Below are positions 32,818 through 41,926 of a stretch of 64,000 nucleotides of DNA, in pieces (the first letter of the stretch is position 1; each line of letters starts with the position of its first letter). The notes below the pieces were generated by a model. That model was not told the origin of the DNA, did not search any database, and saw only the letters and a program-made list of their open reading frames with translations. This stretch comes from Hyphomonadaceae bacterium (lineage in GTDB: Bacteria; Pseudomonadota; Alphaproteobacteria; Caulobacterales; Hyphomonadaceae), in NCBI GenBank assembly GCA_024742355.1, contig JANSYM010000009.1, forward strand, positions 142,173-206,172, read 5' to 3'. The position numbers and the translations under genes are program-made.

Positions 32818-34620
32818 ATGTCGAAGACCAAAACAACGCTTCTAGCTTCTTGCGCGATTTTCGCGGTGACGACCTTTGGGTCTTACAAACTAGGCTTCCA
32901 CTATTATCGGGCTGGCGTTGAAACGGCTCCAGGACAAATTTCGTATCATGATCGGGCGTTCATGGACGACTGTGCCAGGGCCAAAGTCGCGTCGCTTCTC
33001 TACGATCCTGTCGGCGTCGAAACCTGGTCCCGCTGCCAAGCAGTAATGGATTACTACGGAACGCAGCCGGCATTTAACCGACGGCTTAATCTGGTTGCCG
33101 CTTTTTCCGGTCTTAGCGTTATAAGTCTGATCGCATTTCTTTGGATCGTGAAATACGCATCGAAGCCTCCGAAGGTCGTGCGCGGGCGAGAGCACTTCAA
33201 AGGCGCAAAAGCTAGACGAGAACTCAAAAAGATATCGCGCAAAGAATGCAAACAGTCCGGCCAGGGCATCGAGTTTCCCTTGAATATTCCGATGAGCCTT
33301 GACCGAGAAAGTCGGCACTTCCTCGCCTGGGGCAGCACGGGCGCGGGTAAGACCACTGCGATGCTCCTATTGATGCTGGGCGCGATCCATCGCGGGGATA
33401 AAGTCCTAATCCTCGATACTAAAGGCGACCTGACGTCCAAGCTTCCATACATAGGCGGTGTGATCGCTCCGCATGATGCGCGCTCTTTGAAATGGGATAT
33501 CGCATATGACTGTCGCACCCCACAAGAAGCACGAGAACTCGCAGCGCGAATAATACCTGCCAGCGGATCAGACCCGATGTGGTCAAACGCAGCGAGAGAG
33601 ATCTTCGTCGCCTGCATTGTCTCGCTGCAAAACACCCGTCCAGAATGCTGGAACTGGAAATCTCTTCGCGACCTGGTACTCGCCGACCCAGAACGACTTC
33701 TCGAAGTCGCCGAGAGCCACTATCCAGCTGCGACGCAGTTTTTGCGTGAACCGACCAGCAAAACCACTCAGAGTATTCTGACCACATTCAAATCTCATAT
33801 GAACATCGTTTTGGTATTGGCAGACGCCTGGCCAAGAAGTTCTGGCGGTTTCTCAATCCGCAGATGGTTGGACCTACCAAACTATGCGCCAATCGTGCTG
33901 CAGCGCGACGGGAAGTTTTCGCAACTCTCTAAGGCATGGCTCTCTGGAATCATTGGATTACTCGCCAGCTATGCTGGTTCGCCGGCAATGCGGGAGAACC
34001 CAGATACTCGAACTTGGCTTTTTCTCGACGAGTTTCCCCAGCTCGAACGTATGGACCATTTCTCCACGCTTTTGGATGTCGGTCGATCGAAAGGCATTCG
34101 CGTCGTCTTAGGCGCGCAAGACCTCTCCCAGATCCGCAAGACATATGGCCCGGATCAAGCAAATGCCTGGATCGGCATGATCGGGACCCACATTATTACC
34201 AGAATGAACCTTGGTGAGAGCGCCGAAATGACAAGCCGTCTGCTCGGCAAACAAACAGTAGAGGTCGAGCGCAAGAGTGAGACCCGGACCAATGGACAAC
34301 GATCCACCAGCAAAACGCCGGTCAAAGAAACTCAGGACGTAATGACACCCTCTGAACTCTCCGATCATCTTGGCGTCACAAAAAATGGGATCCGTGCCTT
34401 GATGGTGGGGCCAGGCCAACACGCCTATGACGTCGACATTCCGTTTCTGGATTTACCTGAACAACGCCCTGCCAGCGTGCCTGCAGACTGGACCACAAAG
34501 TGCGCGAAAGATCTCGTCCCCCTTCCAGAACGCAATCCGCTTCTTGAAGAGCGTCCTATCCTTTCTCCAGATATGGCTGACTTTATCAGCAGAAAAGCCG
34601 AAGATGGATTTGATGCGTAA
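32818..34620 (+). CDS. type IV coupling protein (VirD4/TraD family)
   Basis: A 600-residue membrane ATPase that links a relaxosome to a type IV secretion channel. Two N-terminal membrane segments (about 7-24 and 93-112), Walker A WGSTGAGKTT at 171-180, the LILDTKGDLTSKL segment, and Walker B TWLFLDEFPQ at 399-408, followed by GRSKGIRVVLGAQDLSQI, are all typical of TraD-type proteins. The C terminus is short. It overlaps the relaxase gene by one base (TAATG). No channel genes are in the window. Confidence 0.92.
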   Translation: MSKTKTTLLASCAIFAVTTFGSYKLGFHYYRAGVETAPGQISYHDRAFMDDCARAKVASLLYDPVGVETWSRCQAVMDYYGTQPAFNRRLNLVAAFSGLSVISLIAFLWIVKYASKPPKVVRGREHFKGAKARRELKKISRKECKQSGQGIEFPLNIPMSLDRESRHFLAWGSTGAGKTTAMLLLMLGAIHRGDKVLILDTKGDLTSKLPYIGGVIAPHDARSLKWDIAYDCRTPQEARELAARIIPASGSDPMWSNAAREIFVACIVSLQNTRPECWNWKSLRDLVLADPERLLEVAESHYPAATQFLREPTSKTTQSILTTFKSHMNIVLVLADAWPRSSGGFSIRRWLDLPNYAPIVLQRDGKFSQLSKAWLSGIIGLLASYAGSPAMRENPDTRTWLFLDEFPQLERMDHFSTLLDVGRSKGIRVVLGAQDLSQIRKTYGPDQANAWIGMIGTHIITRMNLGESAEMTSRLLGKQTVEVERKSETRTNGQRSTSKTPVKETQDVMTPSELSDHLGVTKNGIRALMVGPGQHAYDVDIPFLDLPEQRPASVPADWTTKCAKDLVPLPERNPLLEERPILSPDMADFISRKAEDGFDA

Positions 34621-35705
34621 TGGTCGCCTCAATCTCCGCGCGCAAATCCGTCGGTGCGGCTGTGGCTTATTTCAAGCACATGGCTCAGGACGAATACTAT
34701 ACGAAAGAAGATGAAGCCGAAGCAGAAAGCGATTGGGATGGGCGGGGCGCAGAGCGCCTTGCGCTGGACGAAGACGTTTCTCGCAGAGACTTCGAAGCCC
34801 TCTTAAACGGCTATGATCCCAAAACTGCCGAACCGCTTGTGCAGACCGGCAACAAGTCTCACGCTCCGGGCTGGGACATGACCTACAGTGCTCCTAAATC
34901 CGTGTCAGTGTTGTGGGCGCTCTCGCCACCTGAAGCGCGAACCAAAATTGAAGCCGCTCATCGCCAGGCTGTCTCAGTTGCCACTAAATATCTTGAGGAC
35001 AATCACGCGTTCACGCGGCGCGGCAAAGGCGGCGCTATCCGTGAGCCCGTTGCCGGTCTAACAATCGCTCGTTTCCATCATCATACAAGCCGAGATCTTG
35101 ATCCGCAGCTTCACACACATGCATTTATTTTTAACGCTGCCCCTCGCCACGACGGAAGCTGGGGCACTCTCGTCAGCCGTGAGCTCTACAAGGCACAGAA
35201 AGACACCGGCGCAGTCTATCGAAATCACTTAGCGAACGCGCTTGAACGAGATGGTCATTCGGTCGACCGGCAAGGCAGCTCTTTTAGAATGCGGGCAATC
35301 CCGCATCATACCGAACGTGCGTTTTCTAAACGTCGTCAAGCGATTGAAGAGGCGGCCAAAGCACACGGGTATAGAACACCCAAAGGGATGGAACTTGCCG
35401 CACTTCGTACCCGCCAAGCGAAACGCCCTCGCGAACGCGCGGCATTGTTTCAAGCATGGACGAACGAAGCACAAGCGCTGGGGTTTAAACTCCCGGATAA
35501 GGAGCAGCAGTCGCAGCCGGTTCGCTGTGTACAGGCAACCGCTCCAGGCCAGAGAGCGACGACTTCATCGGCATCTTTAAGTCAGTCGGTTCAGCGCCTC
35601 TTAATGACCGCAGCGCTCGCCTTTCGATCGTCTCGAGGCATGTCTGGTTTAAGTGTTTCGCTTCGCAATTCCGATCGAGAAATCGACGCTGAGATCGAAC
35701 GCTGA
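34620..35705 (+). CDS. MobF (TrwC/TraI-type) relaxase, without helicase domain
   Basis: A 361-residue relaxase that would nick oriT and stay bound to the 5' end. Candidate catalytic tyrosines are Tyr17 and Tyr26-Tyr27; the three-His metal site is RFHHHTSRDLDPQLHTHAF (His153-155, His165, His167). The TrwC domain fills about 1-300 and the remaining 60 residues are low in complexity. Known TrwC and TraI proteins are about 1000-1750 residues with a C-terminal helicase, absent here and not visible in other frames downstream. So it is a minimal relaxase or a truncated one. Confidence 0.88.
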   Translation: MVASISARKSVGAAVAYFKHMAQDEYYTKEDEAEAESDWDGRGAERLALDEDVSRRDFEALLNGYDPKTAEPLVQTGNKSHAPGWDMTYSAPKSVSVLWALSPPEARTKIEAAHRQAVSVATKYLEDNHAFTRRGKGGAIREPVAGLTIARFHHHTSRDLDPQLHTHAFIFNAAPRHDGSWGTLVSRELYKAQKDTGAVYRNHLANALERDGHSVDRQGSSFRMRAIPHHTERAFSKRRQAIEEAAKAHGYRTPKGMELAALRTRQAKRPRERAALFQAWTNEAQALGFKLPDKEQQSQPVRCVQATAPGQRATTSSASLSQSVQRLLMTAALAFRSSRGMSGLSVSLRNSDREIDAEIER

Positions 35706-36142
35706 CTGTACACAGTCGAAATCGTAAGTATCCATTGGGTTTCAGCCGCATCAGGCCAGCTTTTGTAACCGCCAACCCGACGAGGCGTGTACAGGGTAAT
35801 TCTCAATCACCGTAGGTGTTTCAGACAAGATCGCGTGCGACTTGTCAGCACCAAAGGTGCATGGGGTGTGATACCGAAACTCTCTTTTCCAACGTCTCTT
35901 TCGCGAGGCATTTGGAGAATGACTGAGTTGTTACGCGTGGGTTCGATTGAAGAAATATCGCTGCACTATCAGAGGCTTAGACTTTGAGAGTGGTGATCAA
36001 GAAGATGGCGTTTTCGTCCGTCTTTACTTTCATCGAGCAGGCCAGCTTGGACCCGGATTTCTGCTTCCCCGTGTGTCCTGAGCGCTTCCCCGGGATGTGC
36101 AGTCTTTTGTGTCCTGACGGGGAAGCATCAGGAGGTAATCCC
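35706..36142 (+). other. 437-bp non-coding gap between relaxase and integrase
   Basis: No convincing gene. It begins with a palindrome over the relaxase stop (GACTGT, AC, ACAGTC at 35704-35717) and ends with an 8-bp inverted repeat (CTTCCCCG with CGGGGAAG) flanking two GTGTCCTGA copies just before the integrase. One of these could be the origin of transfer or a recombinase binding site. Confidence 0.5.
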
Positions 36143-37453
36143 ATGCTCGCCAAACAAACCAAGAAAGCATCCCGCAACCAGACATCCGACAAAGATCGCT
36201 TTAAATGGGATGACAAAGAACCCGGTCTCGGCATCCGTTTCCGTGCCGGACGTAACCCCACCTGGTATCTACAAACCCGGATCGAAGGTAAAACAGTCCG
36301 CCGTTCACTCGGGCTTTTGCATGATCTATCCCTTGCTGACGCCAGAGAGATTGCGCGCGAAGCGAGAGACGAATTGTCTGGAGCGACACCTGCGCCAGCC
36401 TTGGTGCCTGAAACTCCAAAAGCAACGGTCGCAGATTTCGCAGACCAGTTTCTGAAGGATGGCGCGCCCAACTGGAAACCGGCCACCATCAAGGCGCACC
36501 GCTATGTTATTTCGCGTTTCATTGTTCCCGCCTTTGGCACCCGCGACCTTGCCTCGCTAACTGCTGAGGATGTTGCCGCATGGTGGTCCGGTCTCGATGC
36601 ATCTGCCGGAACCCGGAACCGCACCCTTGCCGTTCTGTCTGGAATCATTCGGCACGGAGAACTGCTGGGCTTGCGCTCGCCGGGGCTTAACCCCTGCCAG
36701 GGGCTCCGGCGACGCAAGTCCAGCTTCAAGGCCTATAGATTGACGTCTGAAGATTATGGACGGCTTGGCGAGTCCATCAGAAGCGTTGAAACGCGCTGGC
36801 CTGTGGAAGCTGATATATTTCGATTTCTTGCCCTGACAGGTTGCCGCAAATCCGAGGCGCGTTTCCTGCAATGGAGTATGATCGACGGAAAACGGGCGGC
36901 GTTGCCCGACAGCAAGACCGGACCTCGCGCCATCTGGCTTGGGTCTCCAGCTCTCAAACTGCTCGCTGAACAGCCGACTCTCTCTGACTACGTCTTCGCC
37001 AAACGCGGCAAACCTGTTTCCAACAACCAACTCTACAAGATTTGGCACCGCGTTCGCGAACATGCAGACCTCTCCGCTCTCCGGCTTCATGACCTTCGGC
37101 ACGGGTTCGCATCGGTTGCCATATCATCGGGCGAACCGCTGAGAACCGTTGCAGGTCTTTTGGGGCATTCAGACCTGCAGACGACAGCAGGCTACGCTCA
37201 GTTTGCCGAAGCACCCGTTCGCGCAGCGGCTGCGCGGGTCGCCGATCATCTGGGCGAGGCTCTGGCCGCGCAGAAGCTCCGGGCTGCGCCTCTGCCCAAA
37301 GGCATTGTCGCCGACTTCCTCGCCCAAGGTCTGCCGATGGACGCCTTTGCCGAAATCAACGGTATTAGCCTATCTACTCTGCGCCAGAAACTTGCCCGGC
37401 ACTTCAAGGACGTCCGCGCGTCACGTGCCAGCAGTGAGGGTATGGAGCAATGA
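36143..37453 (+). CDS. tyrosine recombinase/integrase, P4-like, first of a coupled pair
   Basis: A 436-residue integrase. An N-terminal arm-binding domain (DKEPGLGIRFRAGRNPTWYL) is followed by a SAM-like core-binding domain and a catalytic domain with Arg in LTGCRKSEARFLQW, the His-x-x-Arg of LRLHDLRHGFAS, His in GLLGHSDLQTT, and the Tyr nucleophile in AGYAQF. A C-terminal extension of about 80 residues follows the Tyr. AGGAGG is well placed for ATG 36143; the frame opens at 35984. Its last four bases overlap the next integrase start. Confidence 0.92.
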   Translation: MLAKQTKKASRNQTSDKDRFKWDDKEPGLGIRFRAGRNPTWYLQTRIEGKTVRRSLGLLHDLSLADAREIAREARDELSGATPAPALVPETPKATVADFADQFLKDGAPNWKPATIKAHRYVISRFIVPAFGTRDLASLTAEDVAAWWSGLDASAGTRNRTLAVLSGIIRHGELLGLRSPGLNPCQGLRRRKSSFKAYRLTSEDYGRLGESIRSVETRWPVEADIFRFLALTGCRKSEARFLQWSMIDGKRAALPDSKTGPRAIWLGSPALKLLAEQPTLSDYVFAKRGKPVSNNQLYKIWHRVREHADLSALRLHDLRHGFASVAISSGEPLRTVAGLLGHSDLQTTAGYAQFAEAPVRAAAARVADHLGEALAAQKLRAAPLPKGIVADFLAQGLPMDAFAEINGISLSTLRQKLARHFKDVRASRASSEGMEQ

Positions 37454-38628
37454 GCGGGGCGAAGAGACACTTGACCGATGCGCTGGCCCGAAAGGCAAAG
37501 CCCAAGTGCCGGGAATACGCCTTGGCAGACGTAGCGCTACAAGGGTTTGCCCTTCGCGTTCAGCCATCCGGTTCTAAGGCGTGGATTTTGAGGATGCGTG
37601 TTGAAGGCAAGCTGCGCCGGTTCACGATTGGATCGCCAAACACAATGAATGCCGACGAAGCGCGAACCCGTGCGTTCCAATTGCGCACAGAGCACCAGCC
37701 GAAAACTGTCATTCAACTCGCGTGCGCGGACGAACCGGCCATCACGTTCCGCGAACTCAGCCACTGCCTGCTGCAAGCAAAAGCGGGCGTCTGGAAACCC
37801 AGCACGATTAAGGCAGTGACCACTTATCTAAACGCCGAACTCCTACCTACCTTCGGAGACCGTCCGATCAATCGGTTGACAACCGCAGAGATAGCAGCGT
37901 GGTTCAACGCCTACAGCGCTCGACGGCCAGGTGGAGCCAATCAGGCGCTCACGCATCTGCGCACTGCTCTGAAGTTTGCAAGAGAAACGGGTCGCCTACC
38001 GCGTGACGCCCCAGACCCATCGAGCCCGATCCGCAAGAACACAAGGCGCGCGCGGGGACGGCTCCTGAATGCCAACCAGCTCGCAAAGCTGGGAGCTTGG
38101 CTGGAAGCGCCCCAGCTGCGCTGGCTGGACGTGGCTGATGCTATCCACCTGATCCTGCTGACTGGCTGCAGGTCCGGAGAAATTTCGCGCTTGCAGTGGG
38201 CTGAAGTTCTTGAGGACAGGCTACGGCTAAAGGCATCGAAGACCGGCAGTCGGGACGTGGTTCTGACGCCGCCCGCCATAGCAATCCTGGTGCGTCGGCG
38301 AAAGGGCACGCGGTCACTCTATGTGTTCCCTGCCAGCCACGACCCCGGCAAGCCTATCGGGACATTGGATGTGCCGTGGCGATCTATCCGGGAGCGTATC
38401 GGATTGCCCCGTGAAATCCGCTTGCACGACCTTCGCCACACTTATGCAAGCCAAGCGATCATGACTGGCGAAACACTCAGCATGGCGGGCCAGTTGCTAG
38501 GGCACCGAAGCCCCCAGACAACCGAAATCTATGCCCACCTTGATGCGCGGCATTTGGCTGATACGGCGGACAGGGTCTCGCAATCGATACATGAATGTCT
38601 GGAATCAGGGTGCGAAGCAGCCGTTTGA
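37450..38628 (+). CDS. tyrosine recombinase/integrase, second of the pair
   Basis: A 392-residue integrase with the same three-domain plan: arm-binding DUF4102-like start (LQGFALRVQPSGSKAWILRM), core-binding region at about 95-185, catalytic residues in LTGCRSGEISRLQW, IRLHDLRHTYASQA, LLGHRSPQTTEIYAHL. It is a different protein from its neighbour, not a recent duplicate. ATGA overlap with the first integrase means translational coupling, which suggests that both act in one reaction or as a heteromer. Confidence 0.92.
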   Translation: MSGAKRHLTDALARKAKPKCREYALADVALQGFALRVQPSGSKAWILRMRVEGKLRRFTIGSPNTMNADEARTRAFQLRTEHQPKTVIQLACADEPAITFRELSHCLLQAKAGVWKPSTIKAVTTYLNAELLPTFGDRPINRLTTAEIAAWFNAYSARRPGGANQALTHLRTALKFARETGRLPRDAPDPSSPIRKNTRRARGRLLNANQLAKLGAWLEAPQLRWLDVADAIHLILLTGCRSGEISRLQWAEVLEDRLRLKASKTGSRDVVLTPPAIAILVRRRKGTRSLYVFPASHDPGKPIGTLDVPWRSIRERIGLPREIRLHDLRHTYASQAIMTGETLSMAGQLLGHRSPQTTEIYAHLDARHLADTADRVSQSIHECLESGCEAAV

Positions 38629-38728
38629 ACCTCTCAGGTTAGGTGACCGAGATTGGCCCGAAGCTGCCGTTAAGATTGTGTCATCGAGTGTCGCCCTTTG
38701 GCGAAACCACGTCGTAGTTTAACGATGG

Positions 38729-38757
38729 AAAAACAGCAGGGGTATTCCAACCCCTGC
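38729..38757 (-). terminator. terminator of the compact recombinase gene
   Basis: On the minus strand GCAGGGGT and ACCCCTGC pair over a 6-nt loop and are followed by TGTTTTT. It lies 12 bp after the stop of the minus-strand recombinase. Confidence 0.75.
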
Positions 38758-38769
38758 CATTCCATACAT

Positions 38770-39414
38770 TTATAGATCTATACTAGACGATATTTCCAAA
38801 GCATCATCGACTTCAACGCCCAGATATCTGACTGTGCTTTCGAGCTTGCTATGCCCCAATAGAAGCTGAACGGCTCGCAAGTTGCCGGTTTTTCGATAGA
38901 TCAAAGCTGCCTTCGTTCGGCGTAGAGAGTGGGTCCCATATGTTGCCGGATTCAAACCGATTGATGCCACCCAGTGTTGAACCAGCCTGGAATATTGCCG
39001 CGTCGAGAGGTGTGGCGATGATCTCACTCGGCTTTTAAACAGATAGTCCTCGGAATTTAGGCCTTTCTCGTCGATAAGCGCTTTGACTGTTTTGCGAGTG
39101 TTCCTTGATATCTCGAAATGAACGGGTCGCGAGGTCTTCTTCTGAATAATCACTCCGCGGGTTTTCACCTCACCTCCGGCAAAGATGTCACTCACCCTGA
39201 TTCTAACAAGATCACAGCCGCGTAGCTTGCTGTCGATTGCGAGATTAAACATAGCGAGGCTCCGCGTGTTACCTTCAAGTTCGAGCCGTGTGCGAATGGC
39301 CCAGACTTCCTTCATTTTTAAAGCTGGCTTTTGGCCTGTCAGTTTTCCACCAGCGATGTGATTAGATGTTTGGAAGCTTTCCGACATAAGTGATTGAAAT
39401 AGATCGTCCTGCAT
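38770..39414 (-). CDS. compact tyrosine recombinase, catalytic domain only
   Basis: A 214-residue recombinase of a short type seen in many proteobacteria, lacking a full core-binding domain. WAIRTRLELEGNTRSLAMFN and IDSKLRGCDLVRIRVSDI give the first catalytic Arg; THSLRRTKAALIYRKTGNLR has the HxxR pair; LLGHSKLESTVRYLG the last His and the Tyr. ATG 39414 with AAGGA 7 nt before it fits the usual length; the frame continues to 39534. It faces the coupled integrases and may be the boundary gene of the element. Confidence 0.85.
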   Translation of the reverse strand: MQDDLFQSLMSESFQTSNHIAGGKLTGQKPALKMKEVWAIRTRLELEGNTRSLAMFNLAIDSKLRGCDLVRIRVSDIFAGGEVKTRGVIIQKKTSRPVHFEISRNTRKTVKALIDEKGLNSEDYLFKSRVRSSPHLSTRQYSRLVQHWVASIGLNPATYGTHSLRRTKAALIYRKTGNLRAVQLLLGHSKLESTVRYLGVEVDDALEISSSIDL

Positions 39415-39564
39415 ATCTGAGTCCTTCAATGGTCCAACCACACCATGCGGCTGGTTCGATGAAGGCATGCAATTCAGCGGCTTGCGCGAGTGGGAGCAGT
39501 CGCAAATAATGCCGAAATCGCTGAATCCAATCAAACTTATCAGCCTGATCGAATAAGTGTTTCT

Positions 39565-40212
39565 TCAATTTTTCCCGTAAACCCACCGCGTGAGTCCCGG
39601 CCTGTCCAGAATAACGGTCCTACCATAGTTAGTGCTGACTAGACCCAACCCGGACATCTTCTTGAGTGCAGTCCCTATCGTGTTGCGTGACACGCCCATT
39701 TGGTGAGCGAGTCTGGATTGATTGAGCGAGACTTCATCATCGAATTCCGAAAACTCCAATAGGCGCTTGCCCAGGCGCCGCGCCAGCGGAAGACGACGCT
39801 CTTCTTCCAAAGTATCAAAGGCGCGCCCCAGACGGTCACTCAAAAAGCCAATCAACTCGCGGCGCGCAGAAGGATTTGAATCGATCAGCTCCCAGAGTTC
39901 CCGCTCGCTAATCTGGATCAAATCGCAATCCTCAATGGTCTCGCCTGTATGCGATCGGGGGCGTTTCATCAAAAGCGGGAAAAGTCCGAAGGCGTCACCA
40001 ACTGTCAGAATGGCGGCCACGCTTGAGTGTCCATCCTCACTGGTTCGAAACATTGAAATCCGTCCAGACACGATAAGCGAAAAGCTTTGGGCTGGTGAAC
40101 CTTGCTGGTAAACGAGTCTGCCTGCTGCGATGTGTTCGCGTCGCCCCGAAGCCGCAAGGAAATCAAACAGGCGTAGCGGCAAGCGATCGCGAGCTTGGGT
40201 GACATGAGGCAT
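39565..40212 (-). CDS. Crp/Fnr family transcriptional regulator
   Basis: A 215-residue regulator with an N-terminal cyclic-nucleotide-type beta-barrel (GRLVYQQGSPAQSFSLIVSG) and a C-terminal winged helix (LNQSRLAHQMGVSRNTIGTA). No Fnr-like cysteine cluster is visible, so it is not an oxygen-sensing Fnr; the ligand is unknown. ATG 40212 has AGGAG 8 nt upstream. It is divergent from the lipoprotein/TonB pair, with a perfect palindrome at 40241-40254 between them, so it most likely controls that pair. Confidence 0.9.
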   Translation of the reverse strand: MPHVTQARDRLPLRLFDFLAASGRREHIAAGRLVYQQGSPAQSFSLIVSGRISMFRTSEDGHSSVAAILTVGDAFGLFPLLMKRPRSHTGETIEDCDLIQISERELWELIDSNPSARRELIGFLSDRLGRAFDTLEEERRLPLARRLGKRLLEFSEFDDEVSLNQSRLAHQMGVSRNTIGTALKKMSGLGLVSTNYGRTVILDRPGLTRWVYGKN

Positions 40213-40240
40213 TTTTGCATCTCCTGAGTGACAGATGCTT

Positions 40241-40254
40241 GAATTGCACAATTC
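40241..40254. promoter_or_regulatory. palindromic candidate operator
   Basis: GAATTG, CA, CAATTC: a perfect 6+6 inverted repeat in the 95-bp gap between the Crp/Fnr gene and the divergent lipoprotein gene. Its size and place suit a Crp/Fnr-type dimer. Confidence 0.55.
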
Positions 40255-40307
40255 TTGGCATTCTTCATGTCTTTTTTGCCGTAGCGGATTCAAAAAGGGA
40301 GGAAGCT

Positions 40308-41819
40308 ATGCTGAGACAGTTTAGTGTAGGCATTTGCGTGTTAGCTTTGGCACTCGCGAGCTGTGGGCAAGTCGAGTCTGCCGATGAAAATGCGGAAAGC
40401 ATCGCCACGGGAGACGCCATCGAGACGGCTGATACATTCGGCCCAATACCCGGACCCAGAACGTGTTTCTGGATGCGTGGCCCGCACAGCGCTGATCCGT
40501 ATATCAATCTTGCCTATCCAGATGCCAACGTCTTTTATTGGGCATCCACTTTCACCGTACCGGATGACGCTGAGTTACGCATTGAGGGCGAGTATCCCTA
40601 CTCGCGCTACATGTCTCTGATTTCCTATGACGAACGCGGGCGCCCGGTCGAGTCGCTTGCCGACTATCTGATCGCACCCGGCGCGGCCCCCGACGGTCCA
40701 TCCAGCGCGGATCTCGCACCAGAGCGCAAGCCGGTTCGTTTTGCCTGGAACGTCGCTCATGCACAGGACGTCGATGATAATGGCCGCAGCATCAATCCCT
40801 TCATTCCCGGCAACCGCAGGGACAGCAAAAACCGGGATTATTTTGTAAAAGTGGTGAGCGCGGCCCCTGAGAACGAGCGCGCCATTGGAGAGCGTACTGA
40901 GAGCAGTAGTGGAAATATTCTCCATGTCCCGCGCTATGGAGCGGGCAATCAACAGATGGTGCTATATCGCATATATTTGCCAGATGACCGCAAGGCACCT
41001 GATGGCGGTGTCAGCCTGCCTGAGCCTGTGCTTGTTTATCCTGATGGCACGGAGCTGCGTGGCCAGGACGCCTGCGATAAATTGAATTCAAGTCAACCGC
41101 TGGCGATCTCTCTCGACGCTGTTGGCGTGCCGCCATCGGAATATCGCAAACTGATCAACCAGCCGGACAAACCTGACACCTGGCCCTCCAAGATACCGGC
41201 TGAATGGTTCATCCAACTCGACCGGGAGAGCCTGCTTGGCATCTACACAGGCTACACCAATCCGGATGCGCGGCGGTCTGAAGGCGGATTCTACCCCAAC
41301 CTTGATAACCACTACATACGCACGATTATCAATCGCAAGCATGGCAAAGTCTTCATGCTGCGCGGTAAAGCCCCTTCCACGCCCACAACACACAAGGGCG
41401 ACATGGTCATGGGCGATGGCGAATTACGGTATTGGTCAATCTGTTCTAATCAGGGGCTGTCAAACACGCGCGTCAATGATTGTCTGTTTGACGAAGAAAT
41501 ACCCCTCGATGCGCGCGGTTACTATACGGTGGTCATCAGCCGGGAAGAAGACCGTCCGAGGAATGCTGTCCCTGAATGTGGCATCGGCTGGTTGCCGATG
41601 GCGGAAGATGGTGACGGCCTGTTCGACCCAGATGTGACTGTCGTGCAAATCCGGCACATGTTGACCGCGCCAGATTTCGATCATTCGGTTCAACGCGTCT
41701 TCCGCCAGGAAAATCTCGAAAAGGTGATGGGCCAGTACCTTCCGGTTTCCAGATACGGCCTTCCCAACCAGATCGAGACATTTTTTCCATGTATGCCGCG
41801 ATCCAAATCAGCGGACTGA
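40308..41819 (+). CDS. lipoprotein of unknown function, about 500 aa
   Basis: A 503-residue exported protein with a lipoprotein signal (VGICVLALALASCG, lipidated Cys at about 19). The mature protein is beta-rich; the parts FWMRGPHSADPYINLAYPD and YPYSRYMSLISYDERGRPVE recall the DUF1254/DUF1214 group of secreted proteins of unknown role, but I cannot confirm it. GGGAGG precedes ATG 40308. It is followed 107 bp later by a TonB receptor and is divergent from a Crp/Fnr gene, so a role in taking up or altering one outside compound is likely. Confidence 0.7.
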   Translation: MLRQFSVGICVLALALASCGQVESADENAESIATGDAIETADTFGPIPGPRTCFWMRGPHSADPYINLAYPDANVFYWASTFTVPDDAELRIEGEYPYSRYMSLISYDERGRPVESLADYLIAPGAAPDGPSSADLAPERKPVRFAWNVAHAQDVDDNGRSINPFIPGNRRDSKNRDYFVKVVSAAPENERAIGERTESSSGNILHVPRYGAGNQQMVLYRIYLPDDRKAPDGGVSLPEPVLVYPDGTELRGQDACDKLNSSQPLAISLDAVGVPPSEYRKLINQPDKPDTWPSKIPAEWFIQLDRESLLGIYTGYTNPDARRSEGGFYPNLDNHYIRTIINRKHGKVFMLRGKAPSTPTTHKGDMVMGDGELRYWSICSNQGLSNTRVNDCLFDEEIPLDARGYYTVVISREEDRPRNAVPECGIGWLPMAEDGDGLFDPDVTVVQIRHMLTAPDFDHSVQRVFRQENLEKVMGQYLPVSRYGLPNQIETFFPCMPRSKSAD

Positions 41820-41926
41820 TATGAACATCAAACAGTGGCTGACAGCGATAGGACGTGTGCAAATTGCTTGAGGCGCTCGTTCGAACAAAATAATCATCAA
41901 CATAGAAAAATTTAGGAGGAATATCG

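Noticed and set aside
36143..39414. A recombinase-in-trio (RIT) element
   Set aside because: RIT elements have three overlapping recombinase genes in one direction; here only two overlap and the third is opposite.
31000..39500. A full conjugative element (ICE)
   Set aside because: No VirB4, VirB6, VirB8-11 or pilus genes; only mobilization and coupling functions are present.
39565..40212. An oxygen-sensing Fnr
   Set aside because: The N-terminal cysteine cluster needed for the 4Fe-4S centre is absent.
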